Assembly: GCA_029858465.1 (NCBI GenBank)
Contig: JAOUEZ010000013.1
Location: 1-16,061 of the forward strand
Length of the DNA: 16,061 bases
Reading direction: 5' to 3'
Source: Thermoplasmata archaeon
Lineage (GTDB): Archaea > Thermoplasmatota > Thermoplasmata > UBA10834 > DTMW01
Under the pieces are notes generated by a model. That model made no database searches, was not told the origin of the DNA, and worked only from the letters and a program-made list of their open reading frames with translations. A program made the position numbers and the translations under genes. Shown piece by piece: positions 7,266-13,383 of this stretch. Each line of letters opens with the position of its first letter. The first letter of the stretch is position 1.

Positions 7266-8495
7266 ATGAAGCGGGTCTACTTCGACAACAGCGCAACTTC
7301 CAGAACTGACCAGGCAGTCATAGATGCAATGTTGCCGTTTATGAAGGAGCACTACGGTAATCCATCATCCCTTCACGGGTTCGGGAGGGAAGCGAAGAAA
7401 GCGATGGATGCCTCCAGGGCGAGCGTCGCAAAGCTGATCAATGCCGATCCGATGGAGATAGTCTTCACGTCCGGCGGCACAGAATCAGATAATCTAGCTT
7501 TGAAAGGCTTCGTCTTTGCGAACAAGAATAAGGGCAAGCATATCATCATATCATCGATTGAACATCACGCAGTCCTTCACACATGCGAATATCTCCAGAA
7601 GAACGGCTTCGAAATCACATATCTGCCGGTGGATTCTGACGGTATCGTCCATCCTGAGACTCTGGAGAAGGCTATCAGGCCAGACACAATATTGGTCAGC
7701 ATAATGCACGCCAATAACGAGATTGGCACAATAGAGCCGATCGGGGAGCTGGCAAAGATTGCCTCATCGAGAAGCATCGCCTTCCATACAGATGCCGTCC
7801 AGACCGTCGGACATGTCTCCATTGATGTGAAATCCGAAGGAGTTTCGATGCTGTCCATGTCCGCCCACAAATTCTACGGCCCGAAGGGAGTAGGTGCGCT
7901 CTATGTCCGAAAAGGTATCAGATTGGAGCCGCTCCTCCATGGAGGCGGCCACGAGCGCGGAATGAGATCATCCACCGAGAATGTCCCTGGGATTGTCGGT
8001 ATCGGTAAGGCATCGGAGATCGCGATGGATGAAATGAAAACCGAGGCCGAGAAGCTCACACGTCTCAGGAACATGATGATAGATGGTGTTCTGAAAAAAA
8101 TCCCACGTTCAAATCTCAACGGCCATAGGACTAAGAGATTGCCGAACAATGCCAACTTCAGGTTCGATTTCATCGAAGGAGAAGGCCTGGTCCTTCGTAT
8201 GGATATGAGAGGATTCGCCCTTTCGACCGGCTCCGCGTGCTCCACAAAATCGCTTGAGCCGTCACATGTACTGATCGCCCTTGGCCTGAAGCCCGAGCAG
8301 GCGCACGGCTCTCTCCGGATTTCCATGGGCAAGGATAATTTAGAGGAGGAGGTCAATCAGTTCATCGATGCCCTTCCTGAGGAGGTGGCGAAATTGAGGG
8401 AGATGTCTCCTTATAATGAGGCCAATCCGATGGTGGCAAATGAACCCTGGTGCAGCTCAGAAGATCACGATCATCATGAGACGGAGGTGCGATGA
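7266..8495 (+). CDS. nifS: Cysteine desulfurase, IscS/NifS type (group I)
   Basis: Removes sulfur from L-cysteine as an enzyme persulfide and hands it to the IscU scaffold encoded next door. At 409 residues it is close to the usual length. It shows 'YFDNSATS' at the N-terminus, 'FTSGGTESDNLA' and 'EHHAV' for cofactor contacts, the PLP lysine K202 in 'MSAHKFYGPKGVG', and the active-site C325 in the long mobile-loop motif 'STGSACST' that defines group I enzymes. The C-terminal 15-20 residues form an extra tail with a Cys and clustered His/Asp/Glu ('CSSEDHDHHETEVR'), which is not typical. AGAGG lies 8 nt before ATG 7266. The stop directly abuts the iscU start. Isc and Nif naming are interchangeable here, since no nitrogenase genes are seen. 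Confidence 0.9.
   Translation: MKRVYFDNSATSRTDQAVIDAMLPFMKEHYGNPSSLHGFGREAKKAMDASRASVAKLINADPMEIVFTSGGTESDNLALKGFVFANKNKGKHIIISSIEHHAVLHTCEYLQKNGFEITYLPVDSDGIVHPETLEKAIRPDTILVSIMHANNEIGTIEPIGELAKIASSRSIAFHTDAVQTVGHVSIDVKSEGVSMLSMSAHKFYGPKGVGALYVRKGIRLEPLLHGGGHERGMRSSTENVPGIVGIGKASEIAMDEMKTEAEKLTRLRNMMIDGVLKKIPRSNLNGHRTKRLPNNANFRFDFIEGEGLVLRMDMRGFALSTGSACSTKSLEPSHVLIALGLKPEQAHGSLRISMGKDNLEEEVNQFIDALPEEVAKLREMSPYNEANPMVANEPWCSSEDHDHHETEVR
8483..8489 (+). promoter_or_regulatory. Ribosome binding site setting the TTG start of iscU
   Basis: GGAGGTG sits inside the 3' end of the desulfurase gene, 6 nt before TTG 8496. An ATG at 8492 is out of frame and closes after three codons, so this site fixes TTG 8496 as the start. 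Confidence 0.75.
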
Positions 8496-8873
8496 TTGTA
8501 TAGCGATAAAGTATTGGAGCATTTCACAAATCCAAGGAATGTCGGGGAGATTCCAGATGCAGATGGCATCGGCAAAGTTGGGAATCCTGTCTGCGGCGAT
8601 GTCATGTTCATCTACATCAAAGTGAAAGATGACATCATAACTGACATAAAGTTCAAGACCCTCGGCTGCGGCGCCGCGATAGCGACTAGCAGCATGATTA
8701 CTGAGATGGCCAAAGGCAAGACCCTAGAGGAAGCTAGGAAAATTTCGAGGGGGGATGTCGCCGAGGCACTGGAAGGTCTGCCCCCGCAGAAGATGCACTG
8801 CTCAAATCTTGCCGCGGACGGATTGAAGGCGGCTATTGAAGACTATGAGAATAAAAAGAAGCAACAGACATAA
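8496..8873 (+). CDS. iscU: Fe-S cluster assembly scaffold IscU/NifU N-terminal type
   Basis: A 125-residue scaffold on which the neighbouring desulfurase's sulfur is joined with iron into a [2Fe-2S] cluster. All three ligand cysteines are present: C33 in 'GNPVCGD' (with Asp35), C58 in 'LGCGAA' and C102 in 'KMHCSNLA' (with His101). The length is that of single-domain IscU, without the central and C-terminal domains of full NifU. The loop before C102 reads 'LPPQKMHC', close to the IscU 'LPPVKxHC' chaperone-binding motif; no HscA/HscB is visible here. It starts at TTG immediately after the nifS stop with a strong ribosome binding site, so the two are co-translated. PyrD follows after 24 nt. Confidence 0.92.
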   Translation: MYSDKVLEHFTNPRNVGEIPDADGIGKVGNPVCGDVMFIYIKVKDDIITDIKFKTLGCGAAIATSSMITEMAKGKTLEEARKISRGDVAEALEGLPPQKMHCSNLAADGLKAAIEDYENKKKQQT

Positions 8874-8897
8874 CCCTACGCAAAAGGAGTCCGACTG

Positions 8898-9830
8898 ATG
8901 CCCAACGCGAAACAAGGCGAACCGGATATCGGGCTGGATTTTCTTGATATGAAGCTAAATAATCCGTTCATTCTCGCCTCAGGGATCCTTGGGGAAACTG
9001 CCGATCTCTTGCTCTCGGCGTTTAAAGCTGGAGCCGGGGCCGTAGTAACGAAATCTATTGGTCTAGAACCCAGGGATGGCCATAGAAATCCGACTATCTA
9101 TTCCACGCCGGACGGAATGATGAATGCGATGGGTCTTCCTAATCCCGGCATTGAGGATTTCAAGAGAGAGATGGATGTCCTAAGGAAGACTGATGCGGTA
9201 GTCATCGGTAGCGTGTTCGCCTCCAAGCCGAACGGATTCTCTATTCTGGCCAAGAAAATGCAAGATTACGGTGCAGCCGCTGTCGAACTCAATCTGAGCT
9301 GTCCTCACGCAAGGGGATATGGGACAGAGATAGGTTCCACACCAGCTTCCGTGAGGCGGATCGTCAAGAGCGTCGCAGGCTCAGTCAGCATCCCGGTGCT
9401 GGCTAAACTCACTCCCAACACCTCGGATATTTGTTCACTCGGCCTCGCAGCTCAGGAAGCTGGAGCAAAAGCGGTGGTTGCCATTAATACGGTCAAGGCC
9501 ATGCGCATTGATCCACTCATAAAGAGGCCAGTACTCGCAAATCGATATGGTGGTCTTTCCGGAAGCGCAGTGAAACCGATCGGAATCAGATGCGTCTACG
9601 AACTCTTCGAGGTTCTTACCATCCCTATCATTGGAGTCGGAGGGATTGCTACAGGTCTCGATGCGGTAGAATATATTATGGCGGGCGCTACGGCGCTGCA
9701 GATAGGAACCGCCGTCCAGACAAGAGGAGTCAAAGTATTCTCATATCTTCAGGACGAACTCAAGGAATTCATGCGCAAGGAGAATTATGGCCATCTTTCC
9801 GAGATGAGGGGTATTGTGCATGAGCCCTGA
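8898..9830 (+). CDS. pyrD: Dihydroorotate dehydrogenase, class 1B catalytic subunit
   Basis: Oxidises dihydroorotate to orotate in pyrimidine synthesis using FMN, passing electrons to PyrK and on to NAD+. At 310 residues it has the class 1 TIM barrel: 'NPFILASGILG' near the N-terminus, K52 in 'VVTKSIG', 'NAMGLPNPG', and the catalytic C135 in 'NLSCPH'. A cysteine base (rather than serine) marks class 1, and the adjacent pyrK marks class 1B. 'GVGGIATGLDAVEYIMAGATALQIGTA' would bind the FMN phosphate (written here as one motif region near residues 248-274). AAAGGAG at 8883-8889 lies 8 nt before ATG 8898. It overlaps pyrK by 11 nt, so the two subunits are probably made in step. Confidence 0.93.
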   Translation: MPNAKQGEPDIGLDFLDMKLNNPFILASGILGETADLLLSAFKAGAGAVVTKSIGLEPRDGHRNPTIYSTPDGMMNAMGLPNPGIEDFKREMDVLRKTDAVVIGSVFASKPNGFSILAKKMQDYGAAAVELNLSCPHARGYGTEIGSTPASVRRIVKSVAGSVSIPVLAKLTPNTSDICSLGLAAQEAGAKAVVAINTVKAMRIDPLIKRPVLANRYGGLSGSAVKPIGIRCVYELFEVLTIPIIGVGGIATGLDAVEYIMAGATALQIGTAVQTRGVKVFSYLQDELKEFMRKENYGHLSEMRGIVHEP

Positions 9831-10611
9831 AACGGTTTCTGTATCTCGTTTGATTCAAAAGAAAAATGCCGCAAAGGACTGCTTCTCTTTATTCTTCGAA
9901 TCGCAGATTCAGAGTTCTCCCGGGCAATTCCTCATGATCTGGATACCGGGTGTCGATGAAATTCCGATGTCTGTATCTCACTGCAGAAACGGTACAATAG
10001 GTTTGACTGTCAAGGTCCTCGGAGAGGCGACCGAGGCACTATGCAACCTCGAAGAGGGCGACAGAGTGAGGTTCCGCGGTCCCTTCGGCCAGGGTTTCAA
10101 ATTAGAAGCGAAGAGACCGGTATTGGTCGCTGGCGGTGTGGGTTCCGCGCCTCTTCTGCTGTTGGCATCGACCTATTCTTCAATGGGCGTCAAGGGCGAC
10201 GCAATAATCGGTGCGAAGTCGAAAGACGAATTGACTTTAATACAAGAATTCGAAAATCTTGGTTGGAATGTCTATATTGCCACCGACGATGGATCCAACG
10301 GTTTCAAAGGCACTGCGAGCGATTTGCTCGAAAAGAAATTGAAGGTTCTCACATTGGATTTCTTATACACATGCGGTCCCGAGAAGATGCTCTTTGAGGT
10401 GATTCGCATTGCTGAAAGTGTTAATCTGCCGGGTCAAGCAGCCCTCGAGAGATTGATGAAATGTGGAATAGGGATATGCGGTTCTTGTGCTATTAATCAA
10501 AAACTTGTTTGTCGGGACGGACCTGTGTTCGATTTCAAGGAATTAAGAAAAATTTCCGAATTTGGCAAGGCAAAAAGGGATGCAGCAGGCAGATTGAGAC
10601 CTTCAGTCTGA
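9820..10611 (+). CDS. pyrK: Dihydroorotate dehydrogenase electron-transfer subunit
   Basis: Partner of PyrD that carries FAD and a [2Fe-2S] cluster and reduces NAD+. The 263 residues follow the ferredoxin-reductase layout: an FAD-binding barrel, 'RGPFGQGF' near residue 86, the nucleotide-binding 'AGGVGSAPLL' at about 104-113, 'YTCGPEKM', and a C-terminal cluster motif with C215, C220, C223 and C231 ('KCGIGICGSC' then 'CRDGPVF'). The last spacing, seven residues, is short. ATG 9820 is chosen because GAGGGG at 9806-9811 lies 8 nt upstream; the in-frame TTG 9814 would be only 2 nt away. Its cluster probably depends on the upstream nifS-iscU genes, which is inference from context. Confidence 0.92.
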   Translation: MSPETVSVSRLIQKKNAAKDCFSLFFESQIQSSPGQFLMIWIPGVDEIPMSVSHCRNGTIGLTVKVLGEATEALCNLEEGDRVRFRGPFGQGFKLEAKRPVLVAGGVGSAPLLLLASTYSSMGVKGDAIIGAKSKDELTLIQEFENLGWNVYIATDDGSNGFKGTASDLLEKKLKVLTLDFLYTCGPEKMLFEVIRIAESVNLPGQAALERLMKCGIGICGSCAINQKLVCRDGPVFDFKELRKISEFGKAKRDAAGRLRPSV

Positions 10612-10612
10612 A

Positions 10613-10618
10613 TTTTTT
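10613..10618 (+). terminator. T-run after pyrK
   Basis: Six thymines begin two bases after the pyrK stop. Archaeal RNA polymerase can stop at T-rich tracts without a strong hairpin, so this may end the nifS-pyrK transcript. A TATA-like element follows directly. Confidence 0.4.
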
Positions 10619-10626
10619 GCTCGCTA

Positions 10627-10636
10627 TTTATATATA
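10627..10636 (+). promoter_or_regulatory. TATA-like element ahead of the four-cysteine microprotein
   Basis: TTTATATATA, just after the T-run ending pyrK. Transcription would start near 10660, giving a leader of about 180 nt before ATG 10843. A second, weaker TATA-like site (CATATATCAC, around 10729-10738) would give a leader of about 80 nt, so the real start is uncertain. Confidence 0.45.
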
Positions 10637-10661
10637 ATGAGAACATCGATGAAAATCAAAA

Positions 10662-10838
10662 AAACCTCTGAATCTTTCGGCCATATTATCATTATTTACA
10701 TATTCCCCATCGATTTTCCGACGAATTTCATATATCACATTACTTGTTGACTCATTATCAGTACATGCACTAACTCCGAAATGTCTAAATCCGATACTAT
10801 TATCTTCGAATTCGACACAGATCATTCTGCGGAGGTTT
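10662..10838 (+). promoter_or_regulatory. Possible regulatory leader that can hide the ribosome binding site
   Basis: The region between pyrK and the microprotein gene holds no convincing ORF. Bases 10662-10670 (AAACCTCTG) can pair with 10830-10838 (CGGAGGTTT): nine pairs with one G-U, covering the whole GGAGGT ribosome binding site at 10831-10836. A 10-bp palindrome, TCGAATTCGA, lies at 10806-10815. No known riboswitch class was recognised. If the upstream promoter is used, this pairing could switch translation; this is a prediction from base complementarity only. Confidence 0.25.
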
Positions 10839-10842
10839 CTAA

Positions 10843-10989
10843 ATGCCACAAAGAGTAGAAGGATGGAACAAGAAATACGAGCACATTGAGAATTCATGCG
10901 ATGAGACTAATTGCGTGCCTTGCACGTATCCGAATTGTCAGAGATTTGTGAGCGAGAAGAAGACCTCCAAGAAGCTTTTTGCGAAATAG
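10843..10989 (+). CDS. 48-residue four-cysteine protein (putative metal-binding microprotein)
   Basis: A short ORF with an excellent start: GGAGGT at 10831-10836, 6 nt before ATG 10843, and a TAG stop at 10987-10989. The product has C19, C24, C27 and C32, arranged C-x4-C-x2-C-x4-C ('CDETNC', 'CTYPNC'), a Trp at 8, and a lysine-rich C-terminus. Four cysteines within 14 residues suggest one zinc or Fe-S site. There is no signal peptide or membrane segment. No family was recognised. It lies downstream of the Fe-S/pyrimidine run but behind a T-run, a TATA-like element and a long leader, so it is probably its own transcript. A hairpin follows 11 nt after the stop. Confidence 0.62.
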   Translation: MPQRVEGWNKKYEHIENSCDETNCVPCTYPNCQRFVSEKKTSKKLFAK

Positions 10990-11000
10990 AATTTCATATT

Positions 11001-11020
11001 GAGCCTGAGAGTTCAGGCTC
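11001..11020. terminator. Perfect 8-bp hairpin between convergent genes
   Basis: GAGCCTGA at 11001-11008 and TCAGGCTC at 11013-11020 form an uninterrupted stem with a GAGT loop. It sits in the 44-nt gap between the stop of the microprotein (10989) and the stop of the homocitrate-synthase-family gene (11034), so it could terminate or protect transcripts from both sides. There is no long T-run on either flank, so it is not a textbook intrinsic terminator. Confidence 0.5.
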
Positions 11021-11033
11021 TATATCCTTTCAA

Positions 11034-12200
11034 TTATTTCTTCAATATCTCATCAGCGACTTGCCAAAAATCTTCATCGGAGACCGATCCATACTTCTCC
11101 CCGAGATTTTTCACTTTTTTCAATATCGCATCGAGTTTTTCTTGGGAAGCGCTGATGCCCCTTTCCTTCAATCTTGAGCTGATGAAAGCTCTCCCGGTAT
11201 GCTTTCCCATCACCAGTCTTCTCGAATTCCCGATCTCGTCTGGAGATATGTATTCATATGTCTCAGGATCTGTGAGAACCGCCGCGACATGAATCCCCGA
11301 CTCATGGGCGAAAACGTTCTCTCCTACCCATGGCTGAATCGGTGATATGCATACGCCTGAAAACTCAGAGACTTTTCTCGCAATCGGCGTCAGATGTTCT
11401 GTTCTAATCCCGAGATCTTGACCGCGAAGATGTTTCATTGCCATGACGAATTGTTCCAATGGAACATTTCCCGCCCTCTCCCCGAAACCGCATACCGTTG
11501 TCGCAACCGCTCTTGCACCCGAATCTACCGCAGTCAAAGCATTCGCTAACGCAAGTCCGAAATCATTGTGCAGATGAACAGAAACCGGGAGCTTTGAAAT
11601 CTCTCTTAAGAAGGTCACCAGTTCTTTTATCGACCCCGGTCCGGCGCACCCGACTGTATCTGTAATCCCCAGACGGTCAGCCCCGCAATCTGCGGCAGAC
11701 CTGTAAGCTTTAAACAGCAAGTCTCTCCTGCTACGCGTAGTATCCTCCGTGCTGAACCCGACCTTCACCCCTTGGGATTTTGCATATTCGACCGAGGAAG
11801 AAATCGAATCGAGAACCTGATTTTCGGTCATGTGCAATTTTTTTTGCATGTGTAAATCCGATGTTGCAATGAAAATCAGAACCATATCGACATCGCAGCT
11901 TACAGCAGCATCGATATCCTCTTTTTTCGCTCTTGAGAGCGACAGTATATCGGTACCACCGCCTAGCGATTTGATCGATTTTATTGCCTTTCTTTCCTCA
12001 TCCGATATGGCTGCAAATCCTGCTTCTATCTGAGGCACACCTGCTTCTATTAACATCGAGGCTATGATTTTCTTCTGCTCGGGTGTGAATCTGACGCCCA
12101 CCATCTGCTCTCCCTCTCTGAGGGTTGAATCGTAGACGGTGACATCTCTTCCCAATTTCCGTCGATTTTCTATCACAGTATCCGCTTCACTCTTTCTCAC
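11034..12200 (-). CDS. Homocitrate synthase-family (DRE-TIM) acyl-CoA condensing enzyme
   Basis: A 388-residue enzyme that would join acetyl-CoA to a 2-oxoacid. The barrel motif 'VYDSTLREGEQM' (residues 22-33, catalytic Arg28, metal-binding Glu29) and 'TEDTTRS' resemble homocitrate synthases more than isopropylmalate synthase, which has 'LRDGEQ'. 'HLHND' (H209, H211, N212, D213) supplies metal ligands, and 'GFGERAGN' and 'HESGIHV' follow. It is short and lacks the C-terminal regulatory domain of the citramalate synthase also in this window. Candidate roles are homocitrate synthase for lysine or coenzyme B, or Re-citrate synthase, a member of the same family; sequence alone does not decide. 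GTG 12200 has AAGGT about 6 nt upstream, and an in-frame stop shortly before rules out longer forms. Confidence 0.8.
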   Translation of the reverse strand: MRKSEADTVIENRRKLGRDVTVYDSTLREGEQMVGVRFTPEQKKIIASMLIEAGVPQIEAGFAAISDEERKAIKSIKSLGGGTDILSLSRAKKEDIDAAVSCDVDMVLIFIATSDLHMQKKLHMTENQVLDSISSSVEYAKSQGVKVGFSTEDTTRSRRDLLFKAYRSAADCGADRLGITDTVGCAGPGSIKELVTFLREISKLPVSVHLHNDFGLALANALTAVDSGARAVATTVCGFGERAGNVPLEQFVMAMKHLRGQDLGIRTEHLTPIARKVSEFSGVCISPIQPWVGENVFAHESGIHVAAVLTDPETYEYISPDEIGNSRRLVMGKHTGRAFISSRLKERGISASQEKLDAILKKVKNLGEKYGSVSDEDFWQVADEILKK

Positions 12201-12278
12201 GAAAGGACCTTCATACTTTCAATCTTATGCCGGGTGGGATTTTGTACAGACTGGCATGCGAGAAAAACTGGACAAAGG

Positions 12279-12288
12279 CATAAATATG
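12279..12288 (+). promoter_or_regulatory. TATA box of the tRNA-Cys gene
   Basis: CATAAATATG, centred about 29 nt before the first base of the tRNA at 12313, which is ideal spacing for an archaeal TBP site. Confidence 0.65.
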
Positions 12289-12312
12289 GTATCAATGATT
12301 GACAGAATTGAT

Positions 12313-12407
12313 GCCGGGGTGACAGAGTGGCTATGTGGCGGACTGCAGTCATGGCCGATTTCGGCGGAAATCCGCAGACAGGTGTTCAAATCCCCTCCCC
12401 GGCTCCA
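12313..12407 (+). tRNA. tRNA-Cys (anticodon GCA) with a 21-nt intron and encoded CCA
   Basis: Acceptor strands GCCGGGG (12313-12319) and CCCCGGC (12397-12403) pair fully. The discriminator base is T (12404), the strong identity mark of tRNA-Cys, and CCA is encoded at 12405-12407. The D stem is ACA/TGT with GG in the loop. The anticodon stem pairs GCGGA (12338-12342) with TCCGC (12371-12375), and the anticodon GCA is 12345-12347. The variable loop has 4 nt (AGAC). The T loop TTCAAAT (12385-12391) sits on AGGTG/CCCCT, which has one T-C mismatch. Bases 12349-12369 are an intron after position 37. A TATA box lies 29 nt upstream and a T-run ends the unit. The gene lies close to cysK, cysE and cysS. 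Confidence 0.88.
12349..12369 (+). other. tRNA intron (21 nt) with bulge-helix-bulge splice motif
   Basis: The intron lies between tRNA positions 37 and 38. A canonical motif can be drawn: 3-nt bulge AGT (12347-12349, cut after the second base), a 4-bp central helix of CTGC (12343-12346) with GCGG (12364-12367, one G-T wobble), and 3-nt bulge AAA (12368-12370, cut after the second base), followed by the anticodon stem. The helix inside the intron is short and weak (one clear C-G pair). The splicing endonuclease gene is not in the window. Confidence 0.8.
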
Positions 12408-12427
12408 ATTATTGAATTTACGTAAAG

Positions 12428-12450
12428 AATTGTCAAATAGGCAATTTTTT
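12428..12450 (+). terminator. Terminator after tRNA-Cys
   Basis: AATTG (12428-12432) and CAATT (12442-12446) can form a weak 5-bp stem that runs into a T-run at 12445-12450. It lies 20 nt after the tRNA, so it probably ends the precursor. The stretch from here to 12567 holds no gene I can support. Confidence 0.45.
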
Positions 12451-12567
12451 CTGCTCATATGAAGATCTTTGAGAACGGCAAATTGGATAATCCTTGGCGG
12501 TTGCCTTCTGCGTAACTCAGAATCAATACTCCTATCTATCTCAACTGCTATCTCATCACTTGAAACC

Positions 12568-12573
12568 GGAGGT
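12568..12573 (+). promoter_or_regulatory. Ribosome binding site setting the TTG start of the E1-like gene
   Basis: GGAGGT lies 6 nt before TTG 12580. The open frame reaches back to an ATG at 12469, but those 37 codons encode no recognisable part of the family and lack a ribosome binding site, so the start is moved to 12580. Confidence 0.7.
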
Positions 12574-12579
12574 CTCCAA

Positions 12580-13353
12580 TTGGCTCTGCTAAGCAAGCCC
12601 CAGCTCGAAAGATACGATAGGAATCTTAAATTGAAGAATTATTCGAAGGGGGATCAGGAGAGACTACTCAGATCAAAAGTCCTCGTCATCGGCACAGGCG
12701 GGCTCGGAAGCCCTATATTGCTCTATCTTGCCGCGAACGGTGTGGGGAATATCAGTGTTGTCGATTCAGACAGCATCGAGCTGAGCAACCTGCAGCGTCA
12801 GGTAATTCATGACTCCGAGTCGATCGGGAAGCAGAAAGCCAAAGTTGCTAAGGCCAGGATGGAGAAGTTGAATCCGGACGTCAATGTAAGAGCGGTCGAC
12901 GGGCGCTTCAATAAGTCCAATGCGAGAAAGATAGTTGCGAACCATGACATGATAGTCGATGCGAGCGATAACTTCGCCACAAAGTTTCTCGTCAACGATG
13001 CCTCCGTGCTTGAGAAGAAGCCCTTCAGCATAGGGAGCGTGCTCGAATATCACGGCCAGGTTTCGACATTCATCCCGGGGAAGAGCCCGTGCTATAGATG
13101 CCTTTTCAAGCAGCCGCCTGACGGCGCTATCCCCACAACGGCGGAAGTCGGCGTCTTGGGTACAGTTCCAGGAATTATCGGTATCATCCAGGCAACCGAG
13201 GTAATAAAGGTCCTGCTCGGCAAGGGAACCCCCCTACTGGGCAGATTGCTACTCATGGATGTCCTGGATTGGGATTTCCAAATCATTAAATTCGAGAGGG
13301 CGAAGAATTGCCCTGCCTGCGGCGATAGGCCAGTAATCAAACTGAAAAAGTGA
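12580..13353 (+). CDS. ThiF/MoeB/HesA-family E1-like adenylyltransferase
   Basis: Uses ATP to adenylate the C-terminal glycine of a ubiquitin-like sulfur carrier (MoaD, ThiS or SAMP type). The 257 residues, counted from TTG 12580, begin with 'QLERYDRNLKL', the usual family start. The Rossmann motif GTGGLGS (38-44) is followed by D62, D64, N70 and R73 for ATP and by D130 in 'DASDNF'. Zinc is held by C171/C174 ('CYRC') and C244/C247 ('CPAC'). The position where many ThiF, MoeB and Uba4 proteins have a cysteine before 'AEAGVLG' is Thr187 here ('PTTAEVGVLG'). No rhodanese domain is present. It precedes cysK by 65 nt, hinting at a role in sulfur supply. No sulfur-carrier gene is in the window. Confidence 0.85.
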   Translation: MALLSKPQLERYDRNLKLKNYSKGDQERLLRSKVLVIGTGGLGSPILLYLAANGVGNISVVDSDSIELSNLQRQVIHDSESIGKQKAKVAKARMEKLNPDVNVRAVDGRFNKSNARKIVANHDMIVDASDNFATKFLVNDASVLEKKPFSIGSVLEYHGQVSTFIPGKSPCYRCLFKQPPDGAIPTTAEVGVLGTVPGIIGIIQATEVIKVLLGKGTPLLGRLLLMDVLDWDFQIIKFERAKNCPACGDRPVIKLKK

Positions 13354-13383
13354 TGGTAGGTCTGCAAGAATTGATAAGGAGGA

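Noticed and set aside
10637..10750. 37-codon ORF just after the TATA-like element upstream of the microprotein
   Set aside because: Its ATG would lie upstream of the predicted transcription start and has no ribosome binding site.
10781..10858. 25-codon plus-strand ORF overlapping the microprotein start
   Set aside because: No ribosome binding site and no motif; probably chance, although translational coupling cannot be fully excluded.
10628..10897. 89-codon minus-strand ORF over the leader and microprotein gene
   Set aside because: No recognisable motif or ribosome binding site, and it is antisense to the better-supported microprotein with its GGAGGT site.
12225..12257. ATGCC/GGCAT inverted repeat ahead of the homocitrate-synthase-family gene
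   Set aside because: Only five pairs with a long loop; expected by chance.
12313..12407. Reading the tRNA as Ser or Leu with a long variable arm
   Set aside because: The anticodon stem does not pair without removing 21 nt; after removal, GCA anticodon, T discriminator and 4-nt variable loop all indicate Cys.
12469..12579. N-terminal extension of the E1-like protein from ATG 12469
   Set aside because: The 37 residues match no part of the family and lack a ribosome binding site, while TTG 12580 has GGAGGT at 6 nt.
12225..12596. 123-codon minus-strand ORF across the tRNA region
   Set aside because: It runs antisense through tRNA-Cys and its terminator and has no protein motif.
13376..13382. 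AAGGAGG as a ribosome binding site for a small gene before cysK
   Set aside because: The only start after it (GTG 13397) closes within six codons; the purine run fits better as a BRE beside the TATA-like element.
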